Shown: positions 44,278 to 53,763 of the stretch, piece by piece | How positions within the stretch are numbered: position 1 is the stretch's first letter | Layout: each line of letters opens with the position of its first letter | Assembly: GCA_049578985.1 (NCBI GenBank) | Contig: JBAUMZ010000114.1 | Span: 73,394-137,393, forward strand | Source: TH5896 sp049578985 | Lineage (GTDB): Archaea > Thermoproteota > Nitrososphaeria > Nitrososphaerales > Nitrososphaeraceae | Direction of reading: 5' to 3' | DNA length: 64,000 nt | Position numbers and translations under genes: made by a program | Notes under the pieces: generated by a model | The model's input: the letters and a program-made list of their open reading frames with translations, nothing else | The model's database searches: none | Told to the model about the DNA's origin: nothing

Positions 44278-46060
44278 CCACTTTCACCTCTTCTTTACCC
44301 TGTAGTCTTCTAAACTGATCAATCATTTCGCTTTCGAGGCCATCTAGTCGCTGTACCTCCTCGTCCGGAATCTCAAATTTTGCTTTCAGTAGGGAGCTAA
44401 TAACTGGCATTGCCCTTATATCAGCCAACGGAGCACCTTCTCTTAAGGCCTTAAGTGCCTCCTTATAGAATCTGACCATGAGTTTGACTAATTTCAACTG
44501 CTTTTGTGGGCTGCAATACGTATCAACCTTGTCGAAGGAATTCTGCTGTAGAATTCCTATTTTTAACATTCGTGCGACTTCTAAGACAAGTTTTTCTTCG
44601 TCAGGAAGCGCTTCCGGTCCAAGGAGCCTAACGATTTCTTTTAGTGTATCCTCTCTCTGCAAAATATGATATGACTCTCCTCTCAACTCATACCATTCGC
44701 TGCTTACGTTTTCCTTCCACCATTTGGCAACATCCTCCAAGTACCCTGAATACGATTGCATCCAGTTAATCGAAGGATAATGCCTAGAGTATGCAAGTCT
44801 GGTATCCAAAGCCCAGAATGTCTTGATAAACCTGATGGTATGAGTCGTCACGGGCTCTGTGAAATCGGCTCCCGAAGGAGACACAGCTCCTATCAGAGTC
44901 ACGGATCCGCTTCTTTCCGGCAAGCCCAAAGACCTAACTCGCCCTGCTCGTTCATAGAATTCTGCCAATCTTGAGGCAAGATAGGAAGGATAGCCTTCTT
45001 CAGCAGGCATTTCTTCAAGTCTTCCTGACATTTCTCTCAAGGCCTCAGCCCACCTACTTGTGGAATCAGCAACCAAGACAGTATCAAACCCCATGTCTCT
45101 GTAATATTCTGCAATAGTCACACCTGTGTAAATGGAAGCTTCTCGGGCGGCCACTGGCATATTGCTTGTGTTTGCTACAAGAACTGTTCTTTCCATCAAC
45201 GGTCTACCTGAACGCGGATCAAGAAGGTGAGGAAATTCGACCAATACCTCGGTCATTTCATTTCCACGTTCGCCACATCCAATATAGACAACAACTTTCG
45301 AATCAGCCCATTTTGCTATCTGATGTAGTGTTACGGTCTTCCCGGTTCCAAATCCACCAGGAATGGCTCCCGTCCCCCCCTTTGCGATGGGGAAGTATGT
45401 GTCAATAATACGCTGGCCGGTGACAAGCGGTACCGTAGGATCATATCTTTCGGTGTAAGGTCTGGGATGTCGAACTGGCCATTTGTGGTACATCTTTAGC
45501 TCTGTATGATAGCCACCATCTTTTTGTGTCTCAGCCAAAACATGTTCCAGGTCATATTCACCTTCCCCAACCATGTTAGTTATCACACCTCCACGATGAT
45601 TGGGAGGCACAAGAATGCTATGAGTAAGCAACGGTGTTTCGTCCACCGTGCCTAAAATGGATCCACCGGTTATATTATCTCCTTTCTTTACCGTTGGAAT
45701 GAACTTGAACTTCTTCTTAAGATCTATTGGCGTGGTTTCGATTCCCCTTCCGATGAAATCGCCTGATTTCTTCGCCATCTCGCTCAATGGCCTTTGTATC
45801 CCGTCATAGATCTGGCCAATGATCCCTGGGCCAAGAGTGACAGAGAGCGGTTGACCTGTTCCCACTACAGGTTCTCCAGGTTTCAGACCTGAAGTCGTCT
45901 CATAAACTTGGATAAATGCCACGTCTCCGGTAAGCCTAATGACTTCACCAATGAGTTTAGATTCACCTACCTCAACAGTTTCGTACATCTTCGTAGCTGA
46001 CATTCCGTCGGCCCTGACCGCTGGACCGCTAACCCAGACTATTCTACCTTTTGCGACCAA
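44270..46060 (-). CDS. atpA: A-type ATP synthase subunit A (catalytic)
   Basis: Catalytic subunit that makes or hydrolyses ATP. The 596-residue protein has the barrel GRIVWVSGPAVRADGMSATK, the A-type bulge (residues about 115-185, THSILVPPNHRGGVITNMVG), P-loop GGFGTGKTVTLHQ (about 235-247), the catalytic Glu region GERGNEMTEVLVEFP and ADSTSRWAEALREMSGRLEE (about 328-347). The start overlaps atpE by 22 bp and the end overlaps atpB by 8 bp. Confidence 0.98.
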   Translation of the reverse strand: MVAKGRIVWVSGPAVRADGMSATKMYETVEVGESKLIGEVIRLTGDVAFIQVYETTSGLKPGEPVVGTGQPLSVTLGPGIIGQIYDGIQRPLSEMAKKSGDFIGRGIETTPIDLKKKFKFIPTVKKGDNITGGSILGTVDETPLLTHSILVPPNHRGGVITNMVGEGEYDLEHVLAETQKDGGYHTELKMYHKWPVRHPRPYTERYDPTVPLVTGQRIIDTYFPIAKGGTGAIPGGFGTGKTVTLHQIAKWADSKVVVYIGCGERGNEMTEVLVEFPHLLDPRSGRPLMERTVLVANTSNMPVAAREASIYTGVTIAEYYRDMGFDTVLVADSTSRWAEALREMSGRLEEMPAEEGYPSYLASRLAEFYERAGRVRSLGLPERSGSVTLIGAVSPSGADFTEPVTTHTIRFIKTFWALDTRLAYSRHYPSINWMQSYSGYLEDVAKWWKENVSSEWYELRGESYHILQREDTLKEIVRLLGPEALPDEEKLVLEVARMLKIGILQQNSFDKVDTYCSPQKQLKLVKLMVRFYKEALKALREGAPLADIRAMPVISSLLKAKFEIPDEEVQRLDGLESEMIDQFRRLQGKEEVKVVV

Positions 46061-46680
46061 CTTTCTCTTTCTCTCCCTCTCAAGATTTGGACAATGTTTT
46101 TCCTTATTAAAGGTTTGAGCCGTTCAATTCTTGAATCAATGGAATCATCATATGTTAGTGTTCCATCTGATGAAGTGGCACGTATGCCTCCCAATATGTC
46201 AATATTCTTATCCACCACAACCATCTTTGTTCCCTTTTCCTTGTTAATGCTTTCTACAACTCTTCGTACCATGTTCGAATCAGTCTTGTTACATTCGATA
46301 GAAAGGTCATTCTTTCCGATTTCATTGAAGCTATTCATTAAAGCTTGCTTCATCAAATTTTCATAATCCGGTTCCTCGTGTAGGGATAGCAATCTCTTCC
46401 TTGCCATCTCGAAGACGGTTTTGACTGAATCCTCTACTAGGACGAGCTGATTGTTCCTTGCAGAGAGTCTGCTTGAACCAACGATTTGTCGCTTAAGATT
46501 TTCGGCCTGCTTCTTTGCATTTTCAAGTATTACCATGTATTCAGAATTGAGTTTACTTTTAGAAGAATCTAGATTCCTCATGGATTCCTGATAGGCGGAG
46601 TCTATCTTTGAAATTAATTCACTCTCCTTTTGTGATAAAACCTTGTCGATAGTCCTCTCTAGCGGCGAGGATGAACTCAT
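46039..46680 (-). CDS. atpE: A-type ATP synthase subunit E
   Basis: Peripheral stalk subunit. The 213-residue protein has a long N-terminal helix (IDKVLSQKESELISKIDSAY, then SMRNLDSSKSKLNSEYM) and a C-terminal globular domain with the typical MVVVDKNIDILGGIRATSSD followed by DDSIDSRIERLKPLIR. It is the first gene of the operon here; subunits H, F and C, normally interspersed, are missing from this cluster (C is at 54 kb). It overlaps atpA by 22 bp. Confidence 0.92.
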   Translation of the reverse strand: MSSSSPLERTIDKVLSQKESELISKIDSAYQESMRNLDSSKSKLNSEYMVILENAKKQAENLKRQIVGSSRLSARNNQLVLVEDSVKTVFEMARKRLLSLHEEPDYENLMKQALMNSFNEIGKNDLSIECNKTDSNMVRRVVESINKEKGTKMVVVDKNIDILGGIRATSSDGTLTYDDSIDSRIERLKPLIRKNIVQILRGRERESWSQKVE

Positions 46681-46799
46681 TATGATCAGAAGTTCTTCGG
46701 CATACGATTTTAATCTTTTGCTAATTTTGGGCAGACACTGGTCAATATCTTACTAAGTACGGCGAATCCAGCAAACGGAAGTTTGACCAATAAAGGAGA

Positions 46800-47330
46800 T
46801 CAAGATATACTATACAATTCTTGCGTAACCGATTCGGCTAGAGAAACTAATGCTGGCTTATGACTCCCTTCCCAGTAGATTTTCCTGCATCTACTACATT
46901 GATAAAAATGAGAATACGTGACATACGATTTTGGAGGAATTAAGTTGTTTAGGTCATCTATCTCTCCTTTTGTTTTCCTCTCGAGTTTAATATTGCATGT
47001 GGGACACCTAGCATATGCACAATCAAACAGCACCTCTTTGATGTTGCATTCTCCAAAGATTTTTACCAAATTCTCCTTATCTGAATGGCCTTGCAAAAGA
47101 ACGCTGCCGATTCTTTTATTCAAAGATCTCTTGAACAATTCTTTATCTGACGTTAAAAGAATTCGTCGATGGGCATTACATTCTCTGAGTAAATGATCAT
47201 CAGAAATTGAACTACTGTAGGCTGTATCCATTCCGAATATCCTAAGCTTCCGAGCCAGACTTCCATGCATCGAGTCCGCAAAAAAGGCTAGATCTCTAGA
47301 CTGTTGCTGCTTCGCCTCTACATTCTTCAC
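46800..47330 (-). CDS. Mut7-C RNase-domain protein with zinc ribbon
   Basis: A PIN-like Mut7-C protein, about 176 residues from the GTG at 47330. The domain starts LAFFADSMHGSLARKLRIFG with the catalytic-type Asp in FFAD, then LLRECNAHRRILLTSDKELF with TSD as a second acidic site. A zinc ribbon follows: ARCPTCNIKLER and FYQCSRCRKIYWEGSH (two CxxC). The frame extends 24 codons further up, but that part only overlaps the CBS gene and lacks family character. GTG 47330 leaves a 35-bp overlap. RNA cleavage or toxin-like activity is inferred from the fold. Confidence 0.78.
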   Translation of the reverse strand: MKNVEAKQQQSRDLAFFADSMHGSLARKLRIFGMDTAYSSSISDDHLLRECNAHRRILLTSDKELFKRSLNKRIGSVLLQGHSDKENLVKIFGECNIKEVLFDCAYARCPTCNIKLERKTKGEIDDLNNLIPPKSYVTYSHFYQCSRCRKIYWEGSHKPALVSLAESVTQELYSIS

Positions 47331-47886
47331 AAGTAAATATTCCTTGAACGTATTGCAGCAAATCAGACCATTCACCACATTCATCGCAATATCCTGATAC
47401 ATTACCTATGGGCCGACCAATCTCTCCTCTGATCAATGAAGCCTTCTCAGACACAACATCTACCAGCTCTGGAGTTACGGCGATAACATCTGACGCAGAG
47501 ATAATGCCGACAAGCCTTCCTTTGTAGACCACACCCAATCTCTTGATGTTTTTTTGCCTCAGCTGCCTAGCTGCTTCGGTGACACTTTCTTCTCCTTCTA
47601 TAGTATGAAGTTGCTTCATAATATCGGATCCTTTCATCATACTGGGCTTGACGTCCTGTACGACCGTACTCATAACTATGTCCCAATCTGTAACTACCCC
47701 TACTGGATTTTCATTTTTCATGATCACTATGCTGCCTATTCTCTCGTCTCTCATCTTCTTGGCGATTTCATTCACCGCGTCGTCAGGGTGACAAGAAACA
47801 ACGGTACTATTCATAATATCCCTTACAAGAACCCTAGTAATCATATTCGCGTCCCGGTGCTTGCTTATAGAATCCCTTTCGGCCAC
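47296..47886 (-). CDS. CBS-pair protein with C-terminal zinc ribbon
   Basis: A 196-residue protein: CBS repeat 1 (about 20-75, RDIMNSTVVSCHPDDAVNEI and VGVVTDWDIVM), repeat 2 (about 85-140, LGVVYKGRLVGIISASDVIA), then a treble-clef-like zinc ribbon CDECGEWSDL...FTCEECRG (about 167-191). CBS-zinc ribbon proteins of this type are common in thaumarchaea and probably sense adenine nucleotides. It overlaps the start of the Mut7-C gene by 35 bp; the two are likely one transcript. Confidence 0.88.
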   Translation of the reverse strand: MAERDSISKHRDANMITRVLVRDIMNSTVVSCHPDDAVNEIAKKMRDERIGSIVIMKNENPVGVVTDWDIVMSTVVQDVKPSMMKGSDIMKQLHTIEGEESVTEAARQLRQKNIKRLGVVYKGRLVGIISASDVIAVTPELVDVVSEKASLIRGEIGRPIGNVSGYCDECGEWSDLLQYVQGIFTCEECRGEAATV

Positions 47887-47982
47887 AATAAATGAAGACT
47901 ATGATTTACTTAATTACTTTGCTAGAAACTGAGAACTGAGAACTGTCACTTTGCATTTTAGCAGGCTTGACAGTGTGGTCAG

Positions 47983-50022
47983 CTAGGAATGCAATTCTTC
48001 CATCGATCGGGCTAGAAGATCGCCTTTTTGTGTAAATAACATCTTTGATTGTCCGTGAGGAATAGTCTTTACAATCTCGTCAATTGAAACCGACTTAAGG
48101 TAGTCTATAAGATCTTTAAACTCTTCAGAAATATCAGTACATACTCTCACCATCTCCTGCTTAAATTTCTTCGCCATATTAGTTGGATCGTTTCCCCCTG
48201 GAAGAAGCACGCAGTATGCGATAGATTTCTTTTGCACCGCTTCCTGGGGACCGCACATTAAGGCATATTTTTTTTCTAAGATTATTACACCCAAAGCCAA
48301 CCTAATTTCAACACTTTTGACATAGTTCCTCTTTCCTTGTATGACAAAGGAACCTTTAGGCAGAAACTGGCCCGTGGGAGCGCCTTTCTTTACCTGATCT
48401 GGAACGACCCAATAAGCGTCTGCAACTGATAATCCGTCCCTCCAAGCCCTACTAAATGATACTGTTGCCTGAGCAGCTTCCAATAGAATTGTTTTCAGTT
48501 GCTCAGCACCGTTGGTTGGTACATTCTTGACAACAAAGAATGGCGATCCATGGACCTCCGCATGAAATACCAAGTCTTGATCCGTTAAGTGCTTCCGTAT
48601 AATTGCAGAATTTGACGATGCATCTCTTCCCCCGATGCACAAAAACCCCTCGCTGCCTATAAACCACCTATACCTTTCAAACCATTCTTTTTCAACTTGG
48701 GGTTTTACCGCAGCTTTCTTTTGGAGTAGATCAGCCTTTCTCCTTAGATCCTCCATCTGTTCAGCTAGTCTAGATTTCGCATTTCTAATCGATTGACAAC
48801 CCCTTTCTAATTCTTTTGCTCTATCATATAATAAGGAGGAAATTCTTGGCAGGCGTGGATCGAATGGTATGGATTCATCTACAATCTCAAGAAATTTCCT
48901 ACCGGCGATGGTAACGATCTTCGAGGAATTTTTCTCTAAAACTGAAGTTAGTGACTTGTCTTGGAAGTCAGTCATGACATTTGGAAGGGCCATGAGTTCC
49001 ACTGCCAATTTCCTAATGGCATTAGACTTCTCAATAACTTCTGACTCGGCTTGGTTCTGCTGGGTGTAATCATGTTCTAGAACAGCAATTTTGTTATCCA
49101 ATTCAGCCGTACGCGTGCTTGAACCCTCTTCCATCAGTAGTTCGCTGAATACCGCATCCACAGCCTCCATCAAAGTTTCATGCGGAACAAATGCCTCTCC
49201 CTCTGATATCGATTCTAATCGAAAGGGCATAACATTTGTTGGCTGACCTGCGTTGTCTAAAAGCACTAATGGTTTATGCGTTGAGGGATCACATACGTCA
49301 AATACAAGCTTTCTGGCCCATCCAAAAACTTCTTCTATGTCTTTTCTGGTTGTATCGCTTAGTTTCCTGTGCTTCATTTTGGCCCTGGCAATTATTTCTT
49401 CGATGTATTTTTTTGATAGCGAGAGATTCCTGCCAAGCCATTTCTCAACCTCTATGTTAGGATCTTTCTCCTTTCCACGCAATTCCAATAAATCATCGAT
49501 TGAGAGATCAAATATGTTGATGCCTCTGGGTGGGGGTGACTGGTAAGCCATACCGATTCTAAGTATCCTATGTCTCACCTCAACCTGATTCAGAATTGTA
49601 ATTATAACACTATTTTCGTCGCATACGATTACGTTTCCCTTACGAAAGAATTCAGCGACTAGGATTCGCAAACGACCATCAAGATGTCTAAACTTGATAT
49701 AGGCTACGCGCTCATCCCCTATCTGTTCAATACTTTCGAACTTTGATCTCTCTATCTCTGATCTCAAGCTGTAAATGATTGGACTATCTTCGAAAGTACG
49801 GAAGTTCATCTTTGTGATCCATATTCCTGTCGTAGAAAGTATCAAAATAACATCAGAGAGATTGGGATGGCGCATTTTCAAGGAAAATGAATTTCTTGAA
49901 ATACTAGTTATACCACCTACGTAATATCCTTGATTTAATTTTTGATTGATATCTTGAACTAGGCAGTGCAGTTCAAGGCCCGATATTTCCATGATCTTCA
50001 TCGTGATTCTAACAACAACCAA
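47983..50022 (-). CDS. rqcH: Ribosome quality control protein RqcH (NEMF/Rqc2 family)
   Basis: Binds stalled large subunits carrying peptidyl-tRNA and recruits Ala-tRNA for tail addition. The 679-residue protein (start possibly at ATG 50001, MKIMEISG) has NFACT-N (ISSLKMRHP-like ISRNSFSLKMRHP, about 40-52) and HhH-type helices. A long coiled coil lies around 380-450 (RLAEQMEDLRRKADLLQKKA). The NFACT-R domain is EWFERYRWFIGSEGFLCIGG then RDASSNSAIIRK (about 460-500) with DLVFHAEVHGSPFFVVKN. An added C-terminal NFACT-C-like region completes it. Full-length for archaea. Convergent with nothing; upstream lies the EMC6-like gene on the other strand. Confidence 0.93.
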   Translation of the reverse strand: MVVVRITMKIMEISGLELHCLVQDINQKLNQGYYVGGITSISRNSFSLKMRHPNLSDVILILSTTGIWITKMNFRTFEDSPIIYSLRSEIERSKFESIEQIGDERVAYIKFRHLDGRLRILVAEFFRKGNVIVCDENSVIITILNQVEVRHRILRIGMAYQSPPPRGINIFDLSIDDLLELRGKEKDPNIEVEKWLGRNLSLSKKYIEEIIARAKMKHRKLSDTTRKDIEEVFGWARKLVFDVCDPSTHKPLVLLDNAGQPTNVMPFRLESISEGEAFVPHETLMEAVDAVFSELLMEEGSSTRTAELDNKIAVLEHDYTQQNQAESEVIEKSNAIRKLAVELMALPNVMTDFQDKSLTSVLEKNSSKIVTIAGRKFLEIVDESIPFDPRLPRISSLLYDRAKELERGCQSIRNAKSRLAEQMEDLRRKADLLQKKAAVKPQVEKEWFERYRWFIGSEGFLCIGGRDASSNSAIIRKHLTDQDLVFHAEVHGSPFFVVKNVPTNGAEQLKTILLEAAQATVSFSRAWRDGLSVADAYWVVPDQVKKGAPTGQFLPKGSFVIQGKRNYVKSVEIRLALGVIILEKKYALMCGPQEAVQKKSIAYCVLLPGGNDPTNMAKKFKQEMVRVCTDISEEFKDLIDYLKSVSIDEIVKTIPHGQSKMLFTQKGDLLARSMEELHS

Positions 50023-50113
50023 TTATAACACTTTTCCACGTTAACCGTAAGGAATTAAACCAGGATGCTTCAAGACTGTAATTATCGTATTGTACCTCGT
50101 CGATAGATTGGAT

Positions 50114-50404
50114 ATGTTCGATAGAATTTATTACATGCGTGCAGTACTTGGTGTCATAGGAGGAGTTGTTGCCGGCCTTGTCATAGTGCCAGGCACCGAC
50201 CAAGGGACGATAATAGGCATCGTCATCTTAATCGGCATGTTCTTTTATTTATTGTCGTACGGCATTTCTAAGAAGATTGGCCGAACAGTTCAGAAGCCAC
50301 AAAGAAGGAAACTGGCAACTAATGGCATTTTCCCCTTTATTTTCCTCCTTTTAATGTTTATGATCTTTATTTACACAGGATTACATCAAAGTCTCGCACA
50401 TTAA
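50114..50404 (+). CDS. Small three-helix membrane protein (EMC6-like)
   Basis: From ATG 50114 a 96-residue membrane protein: MRAVLGVIGGVVAGLVIVPG (helix 1), TIIGIVILIGMFFYLLSYGI (helix 2), a basic loop SKKIGRTVQKPQRRK, and PFIFLLLMFMIFIYTGLH (helix 3). The RAVLGxxxGxxAG start and helix order resemble archaeal EMC6-like proteins of the Oxa1/EMC insertase group; this is a topology match only. Ends 4 bp before cbiT (stop to start), so possibly co-transcribed with the cobalamin genes. Confidence 0.65.
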   Translation: MFDRIYYMRAVLGVIGGVVAGLVIVPGTDQGTIIGIVILIGMFFYLLSYGISKKIGRTVQKPQRRKLATNGIFPFIFLLLMFMIFIYTGLHQSLAH

Positions 50405-50407
50405 AAT

Positions 50408-51028
50408 ATGGGAAATCACCAAAGTTTTGGCGAATTGCTTTGGAATTATAATACCTCGGGGATCCCTGACGAGCTATTCAAAAGATCCGAGCAGGTACCC
50501 ATAACGAAGGAAGAAGTTAGGGCTATTACAATAAGCAAGTTGAGGCTGAAGGAAGGCTTTAGCGCAATTGATGTTGGCTGCGGTAGCGGTAGCCTGACTG
50601 TTGAAATCTGTAATCAGATCAGAGGTGGAGCAGCTTATGCAATTGATTTTGATAAAAAGGCAGTGGAATTAACAAGGTTGAATTTGAGTAGATTTGGGTT
50701 TAGGGCGGAGGTCATCCTGTCTGATGCACAAGATGCGCTTCCCAGGCTGCCGCAGGTAAATTCCATAGTTGTTGGAGGAACGTGGAGCAATACAAGAAAG
50801 ATTATCGAAATGGGAATATCGAAATTGCAAAAAAATGGTCGACTGGTCATTAATACCATACTAATAGAATCAGCTTATGATGCACTCTCTACAATTTATA
50901 GCGCTAATCTTGAACAGGTAGATGTGACCCAAGTCATAATTTCAAAATCGATGAAAGTAACTACCGGGACTATGATGCTGGCGAGAAATCCGGTTCTTAT
51001 AATTTCAGCAACCAAACCCAGTTCATGA
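50408..51028 (+). CDS. cbiT: Precorrin-6B C15-methyltransferase/decarboxylase subunit
   Basis: Cobalamin corrin-ring enzyme that methylates C15 and decarboxylates the C12 acetate. The 206-residue SAM methyltransferase has GIPDELFKRSEQVPITKEEV (about 18-37), SAM loop AIDVGCGSGSLTVEI (about 56-70), AYAIDFDKKAVELTRLNLSR, and SIVVGGTWSNTRKIIEMG. The start GIPDE and PITKEEVR sequences are hallmark CbiT. First of three cobalamin genes on this strand; about 110 bp separates it from cbiL. Confidence 0.93.
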   Translation: MGNHQSFGELLWNYNTSGIPDELFKRSEQVPITKEEVRAITISKLRLKEGFSAIDVGCGSGSLTVEICNQIRGGAAYAIDFDKKAVELTRLNLSRFGFRAEVILSDAQDALPRLPQVNSIVVGGTWSNTRKIIEMGISKLQKNGRLVINTILIESAYDALSTIYSANLEQVDVTQVIISKSMKVTTGTMMLARNPVLIISATKPSS

Positions 51029-51140
51029 CGTTAGCAAGGAATGATTGCCTATAGAGCAAACGTTCCCCTTCTATCGAGTGCACCTGATCTGCTTCATTCC
51101 AAGGCGTAACTTAAATTACTGCTAGGTCCATTTTCGAAAA

Positions 51141-51860
51141 ATGAGGCTTTCTTGTATTGGATGCGGGCCTGGCGATCCAGAATTACTTACAATTAAGGCC
51201 ATTGATAGATTGAAAGCGGCAGATATTATATTCGGTCCGACTTCAAGGGAGGGAAAACAAAGCATAGCTATTGGAGTGGTTGAGAAATATATCGATAAGG
51301 AACACCAAACTGTCAGAGCCTTGGTTTTTCCGATGAAAAAGGACAAAGAATCATTGGTAGAATATTGGAAAAAGAATGCCTCCGAAATCGCTGAATCCGT
51401 CTATGCAGGGAAGAATGTCGTTTATCTTACTGTTGGAGATCCGTCTCTTTACAGTACATGGGCTTATGTGTTTAAGGAGTTGAGGGAAAGTTTCCCCGAT
51501 ATTGAGATCGAAATTATTCCCGGTATTACGTCTATTTTTTCTTTTGCAGCCGAAGCGAAACTGAGTCTGGCTGAAGGAGAACAGACAGTGGGCATTATTC
51601 CAGCATGCTATGACATCGAAAGGGTAAAAAATACGGCAAGTACATGTGATACTGTAATTTTTCTCAAAGACGGGAGATATTTCGGCAAGGTAATACACAT
51701 GTTGCCGGATGCCGGATTTAGTAATGACTCGTTGATAACTATAGCTCAAGACGTTTCTGTAGATGAACAGACTATCAGGACTTCTGCACTTCGAGAATTA
51801 CAGGAGGTTACCGAGACAGGGGAAAAGTATTTTTCGATAATGGTTGTGAAAAAGAAATGA
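51141..51860 (+). CDS. cbiL: Precorrin-2 C20-methyltransferase
   Basis: Adds the C20 methyl early in corrin assembly. The 239-residue tetrapyrrole methylase opens MRLSCIGCGPGDPELLTIKA, with DRLKAADIIFGPTSREGKQS, VVYLTVGDPSLYSTWAYVFK (about 92-111), EIEIIPGITSIFSFAAEAKL, and VIFLKDGRYFGKV. The Tyr/Thr-rich GDPSLYST box is typical of CobI/CbiL. Its stop overlaps the cbiF start by 4 bp. Confidence 0.93.
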   Translation: MRLSCIGCGPGDPELLTIKAIDRLKAADIIFGPTSREGKQSIAIGVVEKYIDKEHQTVRALVFPMKKDKESLVEYWKKNASEIAESVYAGKNVVYLTVGDPSLYSTWAYVFKELRESFPDIEIEIIPGITSIFSFAAEAKLSLAEGEQTVGIIPACYDIERVKNTASTCDTVIFLKDGRYFGKVIHMLPDAGFSNDSLITIAQDVSVDEQTIRTSALRELQEVTETGEKYFSIMVVKKK

Positions 51861-52663
51861 CCCAGCAGAAAGCAAGTAACCCTGTTGTGTTCTTCGCCGG
51901 CTCAGGTCCCGGGGATCCTGACCTTATTACGGTGAAGGCAAAAAAATTGCTGGCAGAGGCCGATACAATTGTCTATTCAGGTTCTCTATTGAATCCAAAA
52001 CTACTGGAATGTGCGAAAAAAAATGCAAGTTTGTATGATGCCTCATTGATAGATAGGGAAAAAATTTATGAAATATTAAGAGACGCATCTTGGGCAGGCC
52101 ATCTTGTTATGAGGCTACATGATGGAGATCCGAATATTTATGGGGCTACCAAAGAACAGGTAGATAAGCTACAGGCAGATGGAATTACTTGTAAAATGAT
52201 TCCTGGAGTTACTTCCCTTCTAGGAGCAGCTGCGTCGTTGAATATGGAATTAACGCTACCTGGAAATACACAGACGATAATTATTACGAGAGCAGAGCTC
52301 AGAACTCCTGTTCCTGAAAAAGAAAAGATTTCCCTACTTGCATCACATGGTTCAACAATGGCCTTTTATCTAAGCGTTCACCTAATTAAGGAAATAGTTC
52401 GACAGTTGCTGCAAGGTGGAGCATACACTGATGACACCCCGGCTGCCGTCGTTTACAAGGCTACTTGGGAGGATGAGGTCGTTATTACAGGGAATTTGGC
52501 AGATATTGCTGCCAAAACTCAAAATGCGCACATAACTAAGACTGCGTTGTTTATTGTTGGTACCGTGGTCAAACCAAGAGTTTACGAATTTTCCAAGGTC
52601 TATGACCCAGACTTTAGCCATGGCTACAGACGAGCTTCAATTCAACCCAAGCTTGACCGTTAA
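51857..52663 (+). CDS. cbiF: Precorrin-4/cobalt-precorrin-4 C11-methyltransferase
   Basis: Methylates C11 of the corrin ring. The 268-residue protein has FAGSGPGDPDLITVKAKKLL (about 11-30), ADTIVYSGSLLNPKLLE, MRLHDGDPNIYGATKEQVDK (GDPxxYG box), PGVTSLLGAAASLNMELTLP and the late YKATWEDEVVITGNLADIA. This matches CbiF/CobM. It follows cbiL with ATGA overlap and ends the run cbiT-cbiL-cbiF. Remaining cobalamin genes are not in the window. Confidence 0.94.
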   Translation: MTQQKASNPVVFFAGSGPGDPDLITVKAKKLLAEADTIVYSGSLLNPKLLECAKKNASLYDASLIDREKIYEILRDASWAGHLVMRLHDGDPNIYGATKEQVDKLQADGITCKMIPGVTSLLGAAASLNMELTLPGNTQTIIITRAELRTPVPEKEKISLLASHGSTMAFYLSVHLIKEIVRQLLQGGAYTDDTPAAVVYKATWEDEVVITGNLADIAAKTQNAHITKTALFIVGTVVKPRVYEFSKVYDPDFSHGYRRASIQPKLDR

Positions 52664-52720
52664 ACGATTCAAGACAACGGACTCGCTGCAACTATGGCTC
52701 AACCCTCCCTCAAATTTATT

Positions 52721-53038
52721 CTAGAGATCTATTCTAGAGATCTCTTTCTGTCCAACCGTAGACCAGGCACCCATCGCCATGCTAGTCGCTGGTTGCTTTT
52801 GACCAAATGGTTCGTCTAATTCAGTGATCTCACTTAGGATAATTTCTTTGGGATCCCAAGGGGGCCACAACATGGCTACATATTCCCCTGTTTTGCCTGC
52901 TTCCTCTAGGCTTGCCAGCCTCATCTTCTGAGCATCAAAACCTTTCTTTCCCAGTAGCTCTTTAACTTTGTCAAATAAGGCCATTCTCCCATGTACGATG
53001 ATATGAACAATAGCGTTCTCTGGACTTGTTGCAGACAT
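52721..53038 (-). CDS. Hypothetical protein
   Basis: A 105-residue soluble protein reading NAIVHIIVHGRMALFDKVKE, LLGKKGFDAQKMRLASLEEA, YVAMLWPPWDPKEIILSEIT and ending in a Gln/Ser/Met-rich tail (TSMAMGAWSTVGQKEI). It lies between cbiF and the AtpC gene. It is not subunit F of the ATPase by sequence pattern, although size is similar. Divergent from the gene at 53093 with about 55 bp between. No function can be assigned; the compact alpha/beta start could be a small regulatory domain. Confidence 0.65.
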   Translation of the reverse strand: MSATSPENAIVHIIVHGRMALFDKVKELLGKKGFDAQKMRLASLEEAGKTGEYVAMLWPPWDPKEIILSEITELDEPFGQKQPATSMAMGAWSTVGQKEISRIDL

Positions 53039-53092
53039 GATTCTAGCTGTAACGTATAGTGCAATGTATAAACGTGTTTGCCAAGAAATTCA

Positions 53093-53677
53093 ATGAACAC
53101 GTTGACGGCATTTGCCAATTCTTACATGGGTCTGCTTTTTCCAGAAGATCTTCCCGAAAGGATAAAAGCATTTTTGGCAGGCAAGAGAGATTTTCCGTAT
53201 ATCTCTGAAGAGGAGATCATCGGGTTCTTCTACATTTTTGGAAAGCAGAAAGCGATATCTTCTGTGGGGATAGAAACAGCACAAATATTGCAATTGTGCG
53301 GCAAAATAGTCCGCGATTTCGACAGGGCAATTGCTCAGTATAAGACGAATGTATTTTCTACAGATTCCAATTTTACCAGAAGCAAATACCTGAAACGACA
53401 GCTACAAATCACCGTAGAGATGAAGGAAAAATCTACGTCAGAAAAACTCTACAAAGACCCAATTATTATCACTGATTCGATTATACAACATATTTCTTTT
53501 CATAATGAGAAATACTTCTTTCAGGTTTACGGGCCCTTAAAAGAGCAAGAAGTTGTAAGAAATCTACACATATCCTTGCTAGGCCGAGTTGTGATGGTGG
53601 GATTTAATCGAGAAGGTGAAAAAAGCATTCCCTTTGCTCACCCACTCATCCCATTATTTACTCATCTACGCCAGTGA
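53093..53677 (+). CDS. Hypothetical protein
   Basis: From ATG 53093 a 194-residue protein: helical first half MNTLTAFANSYMGLLFPEDL, ISEEEIIGFFYIFGKQKAIS and IVRDFDRAIAQYKTN, then a beta-rich end (IQHISFHNEKYFFQVYGPLK, GRVVMVGFNREGEKSIPFAH). No signal peptide, no membrane segment, no recognised catalytic motif. An ATG five codons upstream is also possible. Convergent with atpC. Function unknown. Confidence 0.65.
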   Translation: MNTLTAFANSYMGLLFPEDLPERIKAFLAGKRDFPYISEEEIIGFFYIFGKQKAISSVGIETAQILQLCGKIVRDFDRAIAQYKTNVFSTDSNFTRSKYLKRQLQITVEMKEKSTSEKLYKDPIIITDSIIQHISFHNEKYFFQVYGPLKEQEVVRNLHISLLGRVVMVGFNREGEKSIPFAHPLIPLFTHLRQ

Positions 53678-53763
53678 ATGACCGGTTAAAATCGGTGCAA
53701 GGTGGCGAAATAATGTGATAATACGAGAAGCTTCTGGCTCGGAAACCTTTAGTCTGTGAGGAC

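Noticed and set aside
52721..53038. ATP synthase subunit F, suggested by size and nearness to subunit C
   Set aside because: Sequence lacks the subunit F start (GDxDxxxGF type) and fold pattern; left as hypothetical.
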